Below, piece after piece: positions 14,268 through 21,836 of a DNA stretch of 21,836 nucleotides; the first letter of the stretch is position 1, and each line of letters starts with the position of its first letter. The position numbers and the translations under genes were made by a program. Origin of the DNA: CAYSCZ01 sp964429655 (GTDB taxonomy: Bacteria; Bacteroidota; Bacteroidia; Cytophagales; Cyclobacteriaceae); assembly GCA_964429655.1 (NCBI GenBank), contig CAYSCZ010000050.1, forward strand, positions 1 to 21,836, given 5' to 3'. The notes below the pieces were generated by a model, which saw only the letters and a list, made by a program, of their open reading frames with translations, was not told the DNA's origin and did no database searches.

Positions 14268-15200
14268 TCAATGACTGCTATTAAACTTTAATTTTCGAAT
14301 AATTGACTTATACTCCGAATGAAGCATATGTAATTTCATTTGATAATCCAAAGTAGTTTGTCCTAAGGATTTTGGTTCTACGTTATCTGCTGGGCTTGCT
14401 TTTGAGAGTTTTTCAACATTGAAGTATTCGGGTAGTTTCCATGAATAATTAAACTTCTTCAACAAAAAGGAAATATATTGATAATAAGAAAAGGTTAGAT
14501 TTTTAGGGTTAAGATCTCTCCATGTGACTTCATCTATTTTTTTATTTTGGGCATAAACCTTATTGAATACTTTCAATAAATCTTCCTGATATTCAAGATT
14601 GCAGTATCTGAATAATTGTTTCAATGATTCTTCTTTATCTTGATTTAATTTATCGAAATCTATTGCAAATTCAATTTTCGATTTTTTATGAGTAATAAGA
14701 TAAGCCATAAAGGCCATCCGCTTCCAGCTTACCGCTTCTGGAAGAGCATGGTAATATTTTTGAGAAATTACTACATCCAAAGGGTTTCTAAGTATAGTAA
14801 TGAATTTCCCTTTGGGAAAACAATTCTCCATCACATGCCAATATCGAGTGGCTGCTTCTTCCCAATGATTACTCTCATAAGGTCCATTCAACGCCAGGGG
14901 TATTCCAATCGGTTTATGAAACCAGTAGTCAGCATTATTCTGAAAACAGGTTAATAATGTCTGGTGAACAATCTTTGCTGACCTAACTTCCATTGAAAGC
15001 GGCTGTCCATTTTCAAAAAGCGGGGGCGTGGTAACATATGACAGTTCGGATGCCTGCCAACAGCTAAAAATCAGGTTTATTGTTTCATTTACAGAATGAC
15101 ACCGGGTATGCCGATCGAATAGTTTTGATACCAAAGAAGTACCTGATCTTCCAAAGGAAATGAGAGTAATTGGAGATTGAATGTTATGAATATTTGGCAT
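14268..15200 (-). CDS. Sulfotransferase family protein, duplicate pair copy 1
   Basis: This 310-residue protein carries ITLISFGRSGTSLVSKLF (11-28), a P-loop of the carbohydrate sulfotransferase type. YWFHKPIG (92-99) is a conserved mid motif, and KFITILRNPLDVVIS (132-146) is the 3'-PB region. It is a clear paralogue of the gene immediately upstream (15219-16040): both begin MPN.HNI.SP.TLISFGRSGTSLVSK, and both share the C-F-x-K/N PxSKFxTILRxPxD block. This copy is longer at the C-terminus (SKASPADNVEPKSLG onwards). The ATG is at 15200. The two are likely to sulfate different positions or act redundantly; the sequence does not tell which. Confidence 0.85.
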   Translation of the reverse strand: MPNIHNIQSPITLISFGRSGTSLVSKLFDRHTRCHSVNETINLIFSCWQASELSYVTTPPLFENGQPLSMEVRSAKIVHQTLLTCFQNNADYWFHKPIGIPLALNGPYESNHWEEAATRYWHVMENCFPKGKFITILRNPLDVVISQKYYHALPEAVSWKRMAFMAYLITHKKSKIEFAIDFDKLNQDKEESLKQLFRYCNLEYQEDLLKVFNKVYAQNKKIDEVTWRDLNPKNLTFSYYQYISFLLKKFNYSWKLPEYFNVEKLSKASPADNVEPKSLGQTTLDYQMKLHMLHSEYKSIIRKLKFNSSH

Positions 15201-15218
15201 ATATTAATTACGGAGTCA

Positions 15219-16040
15219 TTAAAAACCGACAGGTAATTCAATCGTTCGTCCGAATTTTTGAAATAGTTTTAGTATGTACTTTGTATCGTTTTTATTGATC
15301 TCAGAGGGGTCAAGGCTATTCCATTCGGACCTCCGGCTGACAAGTTTAGACACATCATCTCTTCCATTAGCCGGGGCATGTACTCTTTTGAAAGCATTAA
15401 GTACTTCTTTTTTAAATGGTATATTTAAATAAGAAAATAAATCTTTGACTGAATGCTCAGGGTTATTTATCAATTTATCGTAGTATAAGGCATATTTTAT
15501 GGGAGAATCATTATGAGTGATTAGAAGTCCCATTAAAGCCGTCTGTCTCCAGAGCGCCGTAAGATTTGATCCCCAGTATGATTTTCCTGACACTGCGATA
15601 TCACATGGATGCCTAAGTATGGTAAAAAATTTGGAATTGGGAAAGCAGTTCAGCATAACCTTCCAGTACCAGCTAGCAACTTCATTCCATTTACTTTCAT
15701 CATTATGAACGGCAGAAAATTTTTCTGCCACAGGCTTGGGAAAGGCAATAGGTTTTTGGAACCAGTATTTTTTACTATCCGAGAAACAAGTTAAAAAGGA
15801 CTGTTGTACAACCCTGGCAGCGCGCTCATCTTCCGTTAACTTTTTGCCATTCTCAACAGTTGGTGGAATAACATTTTTTGATTCCTCCAATGCCTTCCAA
15901 ACGCCAAATAGTAAGTGTCCGGATTCATTTACTGATGTAAAATCTGGATGATTAGCAAATATTTTGGAGACCAGGGATGTGCCAGACCTTCCAAATGAAA
16001 TAAGTGTGTATGGAGAATGAATATTATGCTTGTTTGGCAT
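15219..16040 (-). CDS. Sulfotransferase family protein, duplicate pair copy 2
   Basis: This 273-residue protein has the P-loop YTLISFGRSGTSLVSKIF (11-28), YWFQKPIAFP (92-101) and the 3'-PB block NSKFFTILRHPCDIAVSGKS (135-154). It is paralogous along its length to the 14268-15200 product but lacks the last 35-40 residues of that protein. The start ATG lies 17 bases inside the end of the upstream GT2 gene, which points to translational coupling. The PAPS-binding residues appear intact, so I call it functional. The 18-base spacer to its twin and their common N-terminus indicate tandem duplication followed by divergence. Confidence 0.85.
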   Translation of the reverse strand: MPNKHNIHSPYTLISFGRSGTSLVSKIFANHPDFTSVNESGHLLFGVWKALEESKNVIPPTVENGKKLTEDERAARVVQQSFLTCFSDSKKYWFQKPIAFPKPVAEKFSAVHNDESKWNEVASWYWKVMLNCFPNSKFFTILRHPCDIAVSGKSYWGSNLTALWRQTALMGLLITHNDSPIKYALYYDKLINNPEHSVKDLFSYLNIPFKKEVLNAFKRVHAPANGRDDVSKLVSRRSEWNSLDPSEINKNDTKYILKLFQKFGRTIELPVGF

Positions 16041-17133
16041 CTTTTAATTTTTTCCGGTATAAGGAATTCATTTTTCTTATGGATTTTGTCCATAACATAG
16101 AAAGTAGTTTTTTAAATGACAATGTACTGGATTGATCTATAATAGGTTCTATCGTAGAAAAACTACCAGTATCATTTGTTATATCTTCCATTTGATTTGA
16201 AAACCAATGCTGGTATGTGTTGGACATTGATTTTTTAACTAATCCTTTTGCACGTATAGTGACAGCAAAGTTTAAACTTTTCCTTGCCAGCTGATGATCA
16301 CCTTTTTGATAGTAATGATATGACCATTGTATTGCTTTTTTTTCGTATTCTTCAATCAGTTCTGACTTTAATTTTTGTTGGTTAGGGACCCTGTTAGGAA
16401 ATTTCGTCAAGGCAATGTACTTACATGAGAAATACTGTTCTAACTCACTTAATCCTTTGAATCTGTTGGTTTCATTGTCATTGTGAACACGATAATTTAT
16501 TAATGGTTTCTTTAAATATGCAATATCATAAAACAATGAAATTCTCAGCCACATCTCCCAATCTGCTGAGAATGGTAATCGTTTGTCAAAGTTGCTTAAT
16601 TTTTCATAGCATTTTTTTCTAACCATTACTCCCGGGCAACAAACAATATTGAATCCGGAAAACAACTCCTCAAAGAATTTCTTTCCTGATTTGCAAAAGT
16701 CCTCTGAAGACTCAGTTTTAAAAAACCAACCATTATCTATAATTTGGCTTTCTCCATCGATTCTGCATACATCAGAATATACCAGTCCAGCATTAAGGTT
16801 ATTATTCAGTACATTTACTTTTCCGAGTAAATTATCATTACCCATCACATCATCCTGATGAAAAATCATAATGTATTCTCCCTTAGCTAACTCAATACAC
16901 CGGTTCCAATTGCCAACAAGCCCCAGTTGGTGATCATTGTGAAATATTTTTATTCGTGGATCGTCAAAAGACTCTATTATTTTTAAAGTGTCGTCTTTTG
17001 ATGAATCATCTGATATGATTAATTCAAAATCACCAAAGGATTGATTGAGTATACTGTCAATACACTCCCGAATATAAGTTGCTCCATTATAAGTAGGTAT
17101 ACAAACACTTAATTTCAGCGATTTATTGTTCAT
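16024..17133 (-). CDS. Glycosyltransferase family 2
   Basis: This 369-residue GT-A enzyme has LSVCIPTYNGATY (8-20), LIISDDSSKDDT (38-49) and MIFHQDDVMG (89-98). The metal site is a QDD form of DxD, as in many bacterial rhamnosyl- and galactosyl-type GT2 proteins. The GVMVRKKCYEKLSNFDKRLP and ADWEMWLRI segments are the typical acceptor-side motif with the catalytic Asp. The C-terminal 80 residues are basic. Its ATG shares one base with the stop of the epimerase gene (TAATG), and its own end overlaps the next sulfotransferase start by 17 bases, so the genes form one tight operon. Donor specificity is not readable. Confidence 0.92.
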   Translation of the reverse strand: MNNKSLKLSVCIPTYNGATYIRECIDSILNQSFGDFELIISDDSSKDDTLKIIESFDDPRIKIFHNDHQLGLVGNWNRCIELAKGEYIMIFHQDDVMGNDNLLGKVNVLNNNLNAGLVYSDVCRIDGESQIIDNGWFFKTESSEDFCKSGKKFFEELFSGFNIVCCPGVMVRKKCYEKLSNFDKRLPFSADWEMWLRISLFYDIAYLKKPLINYRVHNDNETNRFKGLSELEQYFSCKYIALTKFPNRVPNQQKLKSELIEEYEKKAIQWSYHYYQKGDHQLARKSLNFAVTIRAKGLVKKSMSNTYQHWFSNQMEDITNDTGSFSTIEPIIDQSSTLSFKKLLSMLWTKSIRKMNSLYRKKLKDAKQA

Positions 17134-18059
17134 TATTTATAAATGGTAGATTTCATCCATTCCCATGTCTTTAACAGACCTTCATTGAATGGAACAAGGG
17201 GCTTCCAATTCAGTTGATCCCAGGCTCTTGATATATCTAAATTTAATCTCTGCACATCGAATTCCCTGGCATTTTGATAATTAATGATCGCCTTTTTGCC
17301 TGTTATTCTTTGTGCTTCGTCAATTATATCCAGGAGTGATATTTCTTTGTTTCCCCCTAAATTTAAAACGTTGTATTGAAGGTTGGTTGTAGAAGCAGCT
17401 TTAATGAGTGCTGATGTAAGATCGCTAATGTAAAAGTAATCCCGTGTGGTTCTGCCATCCCCCCAAACTGTAATGGGCATTTGACTAGCTATTCTATACA
17501 AAAATACGGCTACTGCTCCCTGCCTTGCCAGAGGATTTTGCCTTGGGCCATAAGGAACAGAAGGTCGAAGAACCACATAATCCAGATCATATAAGTGTTT
17601 AAAAAGGGATAGATACTTTTCGATTGTCACTTTCCCAATTCCATACCCATTGATGGGATTTTGAGGATGGGATTCTGAGATAATAATATCATCAGACGGG
17701 CCGTAAACTGTTCCCCCGGATGATGTGAATATTATCCTTTTAATTCCACTCCGACAACACTCCTCAAGTAATTGTACAGTTGGTATAATATTAGAATTGA
17801 TATCAGCGCACAGGTCTTGGTTAGATACTTCATGAATGCTTGCCCATGCTAAATGATAAACAACATCTACACCGGATAGTGCTTCACGAACTAAATAAGT
17901 CTGGTTAATATCGCCTATTGTGAAATTAACATCTGGAGGCTGCTTATCATAACGGCGTTCATGTAAATCTAAGATTGAAACCTCCCAATTATTTTGGATA
18001 AGTTTATCTACTAAGTGTGACCCAATAAAGCCATTTCCTCCAATGACTAAAGCTTTCAT
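17133..18059 (-). CDS. NAD-dependent epimerase/dehydratase (SDR, UDP-glucose 4-epimerase-like)
   Basis: This 308-residue extended short-chain dehydrogenase has the NAD-binding glycine motif GGNGFIG (7-13). IIFTSSGGTVYG (109-120) contains the active-site Ser, and GYGIGK (138-143) supplies the catalytic Tyr139 and Lys143 of YxxxK. PSVPYGPRQNP (166-176) is a usual substrate-side motif of sugar-nucleotide epimerases and dehydratases. It would make or convert a nucleotide sugar for the glycosyltransferases alongside it. GalE, a UDP-GlcNAc/GlcA epimerase or a 4,6-dehydratase-like role cannot be told apart here. It overlaps the GT2 gene by one base and follows the GT4 gene after 3 bases. Confidence 0.9.
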   Translation of the reverse strand: MKALVIGGNGFIGSHLVDKLIQNNWEVSILDLHERRYDKQPPDVNFTIGDINQTYLVREALSGVDVVYHLAWASIHEVSNQDLCADINSNIIPTVQLLEECCRSGIKRIIFTSSGGTVYGPSDDIIISESHPQNPINGYGIGKVTIEKYLSLFKHLYDLDYVVLRPSVPYGPRQNPLARQGAVAVFLYRIASQMPITVWGDGRTTRDYFYISDLTSALIKAASTTNLQYNVLNLGGNKEISLLDIIDEAQRITGKKAIINYQNAREFDVQRLNLDISRAWDQLNWKPLVPFNEGLLKTWEWMKSTIYK

Positions 18060-18062
18060 AAG

Positions 18063-20474
18063 TTAATACTTCTTTTTCATAGAGGTTAAACCACCCAACC
18101 ATTGAAATCCTCTTTTTTGTATCAGCTTATACCCCATAGCTTTAACCAATTTTTTATATGGTATTTCTTGTCCTATGGTCTTACTACTTAAACCATTCAA
18201 TGATTTATTATTATGAACATTTACATTGGGTTGTTTTACATGTAACAAAGGCCTATGGGCAGGCCATCTACGAGATGGTTCTTGCCATATTTCTTCTAAG
18301 ATAAGTCCAAATTCATTAATGTAATTTTCATAGCTATGTTTAATTTTTATAGACTGGTGGGCAGCGTCTCCTATTTCTTTTAATTTATTACGATTGTCAT
18401 CAAGAAATTTAATGTCACTTACCATATTGGACAAATCATCAATGTCAGATATAAATCCGTTTTTTGTATGGTCAATTACTGATTTTGTTCCACGGACATT
18501 AGTAACAACAGGAACACAACCATTGGCCATTGCTCCCAATAAAGTAAGAGATAGACCTTCGTACTCAGATACAAGAATAAGAATATCTGAATCTAACCAG
18601 GTACGCTCTAATTCTGAGGGAGGGATGGTATCCTTCAATTTAATTCTTGTCTGTAATGAAGGGTTTAATTTTGATATTTTTTCTAATAAAGCTGGTTTAT
18701 CCTGTCCGTCACCTATGATTCGTAATTCAAAATTAACATTTCTTTCATCCAGCAGTTCAGATAGCTCTACCAACTTAAATACCCTTTTTTGTTTTTGTAC
18801 AATGCGGGCCATAAACAATAGTATTAATGGCTTATCAGTGTTTATCGAGTAATGGCGATCTAATATATCCGGTGTCTCAACTGCGTAAGGTAAGGTCAAT
18901 ACATCTTTATTTCTATTTGGTAAGATACTCCTGAGTGTTGATGCAATCTCTTCATTTGGAGCTAAAAATCTATGGATCATAGACTGATAATAACTGAGCC
19001 ATTCATAGTAACCGGGTTCATCTGCATGGGCAAACCCAATGACCCTCATCCTGTTTGAATAATTACTCGCTAATTTTGCACAGACAGCAAATGTTCCATA
19101 AGACCAGTTGGGGACAAAAGTTGCCGGCAGCGCCAATTTGTAGCTGTTTACAAATTCATTAATGTCAAGATTTAGCTTATCAGGATGGGATTGATTTTTA
19201 CAATTTATTACAGATATTTCTTTAGGGATATCAAAATCCAGGGTTGGATTGCCATAATAAGGTTTATGTTCAATGAAAGTTACTTTATGATCTCTTTTGG
19301 ATAGATGTCTTGCAATGTCAATAGAAAGGGTTGTTACACCACCTAAAGTAATTCCATCTGGGAATGAAAAGACTATATTTTTTTGATAAATATCGTGGGA
19401 TCTAATCTTTGATTTCTTCTGTTGTGTTTCTGTTATAATATTAAAAATTTTTTCACCTATTATATTTATATCATGTTCGCAAGCAAGATACATTGCTTTG
19501 TCAGCCATTATTTTATACTTTTCATGGTCATTAAGAATATCAGATATAGTTTCAGCCATAGCATGACTATCTCCATAATCAATAGTCACACCACATCCTT
19601 TTTCTACAAGTTCAGAAATTCCCGTACCTTTATTCCAACAGATTATTGGTATACCATTAATACCTGCTTCCAACGCGACTGTAGGGTAAGGATCTTCTCT
19701 AGAAGTAATCAATAATAGGTGAATCTTTGGATATATATTTTTTAGATCAGTTAATTCATCAAGAAATTTAACCTTTCCTCCAAGGTTTAATTTATGGATA
19801 TCTGAATCGATATATGTTTTGTCAAAATCATTGATTTTTCCTATCCACCAGAATTCAAATTTCTGAGGATATTTTCTTTGAAAATAGTATGCTGTTGATA
19901 GAAAATAATCGACGCCTTTTCTCCAATGTACATATCCAATCCCAGCGATTATTACTTTGTTGTCAAAAGATTTAATAATATTTTTATTCCATTCATTAAT
20001 ATCAATGTATTCGTATATAGTATTTATTTTTTCAGGTTGGATTGAATAATTTTTAACAAGTGAAGATTTGACAGTATTTGATACTGCTATATAGTTGTCA
20101 ATTTTAACATTTGTTAATAATTCCTCAGACTTACTTAATTTTATAATTGTGTCAAGTTCATGTACGTGCAGTATTGTTTTGTTATTCAAAAAAAAATCTA
20201 CATTTTTTTTTAAGATGTTTAATGAAACTACAGAATTAAAATAGATTAGATCAATACTATGATTTTTTAATTTGTTTATTATAAGCTTAAAACTTTTATT
20301 ATTTGACACATATGTATCACCTAATGATTTGAATTCATCAATTAAAACTTCATTTCTAAGACAGATTATATAAGGCTTAATATCTTTTTTCTCTTTTAAC
20401 CATTTTATTAATTTAATAAGAAGGATTACTGCACCAGTTCTGGTTGCATCATGAGAAATGAATAGAATTTTCAT
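18063..20474 (-). CDS. Tandem-domain glycosyltransferase family 4 (two GT-B units)
   Basis: This 803-residue protein is two GT4 glycosyltransferases in one chain. Unit 1 (about 1-350) has ILFISHDATRTGA (3-15), IGYVHWRKGVDYF (179-191) and the donor-site SREDPYPTVALEAG (258-271). Unit 2 (about 365-735) has IVFSFPDGITLGGVTTLS (367-384), FMARIVQKQKR (554-564), LRIIGDGQ (584-591) and VSEYEGLSLTLLGAMANG (635-652). In unit 2 the second Glu of the usual EX7E motif is replaced by Gly647 (codon GGA), while unit 1 keeps Glu269. So unit 2 may be altered in donor binding or regulatory. Double GT4 proteins of this kind can add two successive sugars. A basic C-terminal tail of about 70 residues ends the protein. 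The epimerase follows after 3 bases. Confidence 0.92.
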   Translation of the reverse strand: MKILFISHDATRTGAVILLIKLIKWLKEKKDIKPYIICLRNEVLIDEFKSLGDTYVSNNKSFKLIINKLKNHSIDLIYFNSVVSLNILKKNVDFFLNNKTILHVHELDTIIKLSKSEELLTNVKIDNYIAVSNTVKSSLVKNYSIQPEKINTIYEYIDINEWNKNIIKSFDNKVIIAGIGYVHWRKGVDYFLSTAYYFQRKYPQKFEFWWIGKINDFDKTYIDSDIHKLNLGGKVKFLDELTDLKNIYPKIHLLLITSREDPYPTVALEAGINGIPIICWNKGTGISELVEKGCGVTIDYGDSHAMAETISDILNDHEKYKIMADKAMYLACEHDINIIGEKIFNIITETQQKKSKIRSHDIYQKNIVFSFPDGITLGGVTTLSIDIARHLSKRDHKVTFIEHKPYYGNPTLDFDIPKEISVINCKNQSHPDKLNLDINEFVNSYKLALPATFVPNWSYGTFAVCAKLASNYSNRMRVIGFAHADEPGYYEWLSYYQSMIHRFLAPNEEIASTLRSILPNRNKDVLTLPYAVETPDILDRHYSINTDKPLILLFMARIVQKQKRVFKLVELSELLDERNVNFELRIIGDGQDKPALLEKISKLNPSLQTRIKLKDTIPPSELERTWLDSDILILVSEYEGLSLTLLGAMANGCVPVVTNVRGTKSVIDHTKNGFISDIDDLSNMVSDIKFLDDNRNKLKEIGDAAHQSIKIKHSYENYINEFGLILEEIWQEPSRRWPAHRPLLHVKQPNVNVHNNKSLNGLSSKTIGQEIPYKKLVKAMGYKLIQKRGFQWLGGLTSMKKKY

Positions 20475-20511
20475 GGTTATTTATATAGAGGATTGGAAAG
20501 AAGTAAGGTTA

Positions 20512-21836
20512 TTATTTTAATTTTAGTATCCTTTTTAATTTTCTATTAAACTTAAAAAGTTTAGAATTTTCAATTAACAAAACTCTGTCGTTGATACTTT
20601 TAAGCTCCTTATTTATTGTTATTCTATGTATTTCTTTTTCTCTTATTTCATCTTTTAGTTGATCTTGTAATTGTTCGATTCTTTGATTTTTACTATTTAG
20701 CTGATCTTGTAATTGTTCAATTCTTAGACTTTTATTCTTTAACTGATCTTCCAATTGTTCGATTCTTTGATTTTTATTCTTTATTTGATCTTGCAATTGT
20801 CCGATTTTATTATTTAAAGTACTAGATTGATTCCTTAAATTGTTAACGAGATTATTGTTATTAATTAATTTACTTTCAATAGAACTGTAGTCATCCTTCA
20901 GGTATTTTTCTATTGTATATCTGCTTTTGATTAATATATCTGGTGCTATTATTGCAAAAATAGTAGCGATGAGTTGCCTTGCTTGATCTTCTTCCAACAT
21001 TGAGGCATTGTCAAGGTCCTCTATTACTTTTCTTAAAGATTGTATCCTTTTAGAAGAGCCTTCATGATATTTTTTTTGAGGTCCGGGGAATTCAGAAATT
21101 CCATCAAGTTCCCGGTAGACAGTCATAGCTTGTGGTGCCAGCTTATCAAAAATTTCAATAACATCATTAGTCAAATGAACTTGTTTCAGTTCATCTTCCT
21201 TGTAGATATCATCCATTTTAGTCCGGATAAGAGAACAACCAAACTTATGATCAATCTGATCAAGGAAAACATTCACATTTTCAATTATTCCTGAAATATT
21301 GCCAAGTATGGATTTTTCTGGATGTTGTTTATAAAAATTCAAAATAGATTGATTGTAGACATACCAGCTTTGAAATCCTACTAATTGATTTTCTAAAACG
21401 CTTATATCCAGCTTTATTCCTCGCCTTAGTAAAGATAGAACGACATCCACCGGATGTCTGTAGATGAATATAAACTTTAAATCCGGGTATACATCATGCC
21501 AGAAATCAAGGAAAAGCGCTGTCCTTGGGTCTTTCCATCCCCATAAAGCATAGTGGCTACGTTTTGCGATCAATTGTTTAGCATGATTTTCATCTTCGCT
21601 AGTAATAGATTCATTGGTTAATGGCTGTTGAACCAAATGATTGAGACCGTTTCTTTTTAAGATATTTTCATGGAAATTGTAGAAATCATAATCTTCATAA
21701 TGACCATGCATATTACCCGTATGTGCACCGATCAACTTTTTCCCAACATTCAGGCCAGACTTACATAGTAACCTGGTGATTAGTGAAGTGCCTGAACGAT
21801 GCATTCCAGTGATCAACAACACTTTAGTTTGTGAGA
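20512..21836 (-). CDS. Sulfotransferase with C-terminal repeat coiled coil (5' end may lie beyond right edge)
   Basis: Using the GTG at 21822-21820 the protein has 436 residues. The frame stays open to the window edge (S-Q-T-K-V precede it), and that GTG is probably a Val inside the first beta-strand, so the true start may lie outside. LLITGMHRSGTSLITRLL (2-19) is the PAPS P-loop. YALWGWKDPRTALF (91-104) and FIFIYRHPVDVVLSLLRRG (117-135) are motifs of the sulfotransferase group found with polysaccharide glycosyltransferases. Residues about 310-415 are a coiled coil holding four 14-residue repeats based on IEQLQDQLKNKNQR (340-395). The last 30 residues, with IENSKLFKFNRKLKR, resemble the basic tails of membrane-associated glycosyltransferases. 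The coil may gather the sulfotransferase with other enzymes or with chain-length control. Confidence 0.88.
   Translation of the reverse strand, partial: SQTKVLLITGMHRSGTSLITRLLCKSGLNVGKKLIGAHTGNMHGHYEDYDFYNFHENILKRNGLNHLVQQPLTNESITSEDENHAKQLIAKRSHYALWGWKDPRTALFLDFWHDVYPDLKFIFIYRHPVDVVLSLLRRGIKLDISVLENQLVGFQSWYVYNQSILNFYKQHPEKSILGNISGIIENVNVFLDQIDHKFGCSLIRTKMDDIYKEDELKQVHLTNDVIEIFDKLAPQAMTVYRELDGISEFPGPQKKYHEGSSKRIQSLRKVIEDLDNASMLEEDQARQLIATIFAIIAPDILIKSRYTIEKYLKDDYSSIESKLINNNNLVNNLRNQSSTLNNKIGQLQDQIKNKNQRIEQLEDQLKNKSLRIEQLQDQLNSKNQRIEQLQDQLKDEIREKEIHRITINKELKSINDRVLLIENSKLFKFNRKLKRILKLK
20638..20805 (-). repeat. Four in-frame 42-base repeats encoding a 14-residue coiled-coil unit
   Basis: On the coding strand four consecutive 42-base units encode variants of IEQLQDQLKNKNQR (residues 340-353, 354-367, 368-381, 382-395). 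The period is two heptads, so the coil phase is kept whatever the number of copies. Copies 2 and 3 are closest to each other, and copy 4 has drifted at its end (KDEIRE). This is the pattern left by unequal crossing-over or slippage, and copy number could vary between strains. Confidence 0.85.

Noticed and set aside
20616..20825. A plus-strand hydrophobic repeat protein of about 69 residues
   Set aside because: It is the antisense reading of the coiled-coil repeat DNA. Its apparent repeats and hydrophobicity come from complementing Gln/Leu/Lys codons.

Overview
The window is 21.8 kb of AT-rich bacterial DNA. Every gene I can support lies on the minus strand, so transcription runs from about 21836 down to 1. 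Start codons lack Shine-Dalgarno sequences, genes are closely packed, and the Wzm/Wzt exporter, four-helix-bundle protein and Uma2 set are of types common in Bacteroidota. I suggest a Bacteroidota member, possibly Cytophagales-like; the phylum is moderately supported and anything finer is a guess. A 100-N scaffold gap lies at 4781-4880.

The window is a surface-polysaccharide locus of the ABC-transporter type, and its hallmark is sulfation. In transcription order: a sulfotransferase with a coiled-coil tail (20512-21836, open at the window edge), a double-headed GT4 glycosyltransferase (18063-20474), a sugar-nucleotide epimerase/dehydratase (17133-18059) and a GT2 (16024-17133). Two paralogous sulfotransferases follow (15219-16040, 14268-15200). 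Then comes a tandem family of a second sulfotransferase type: intact at 13225-14253, frameshifted at 12053-13199, intact at 10913-11992, and reduced to a tail fused to an AlgI/MBOAT N-terminus at 10686-10907. A GT2 (9627-10640), a GT8 (8690-9634) and the permease Wzm (7769-8629) come next.

The ATPase Wzt (3484-4746) is separated from Wzm by about 3 kb that is not glycan machinery. This stretch holds a Uma2 nuclease-like gene, a four-helix-bundle gene and an MntA/HepT toxin-antitoxin pair. Each intergenic space there is filled by an unusual hairpin repeat. A left arm of 20-28 seven-base units of the form GAGTTNA meets a right arm of seven-base units of opposite orientation, around an identical 24-base core. 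There are three complete copies, and a fourth is interrupted by the assembly gap. The arms reach almost to the flanking stop and start codons. This cassette-like array is the strongest candidate for an undescribed system.

After Wzt come two more sulfotransferases (2703-3491, 1923-2684), an FkbM methyltransferase (1159-1878), a GT2 (118-1158) and the start of another GT2 cut by the left edge (1-71). Together the genes suggest a glycan built by several glycosyltransferases, decorated by up to seven intact sulfotransferases and a methyltransferase, and exported by Wzm/Wzt. Wzt carries its own C-terminal glycan-recognition domain. No PAPS-synthesis gene, polymerase or flippase is present in the window.
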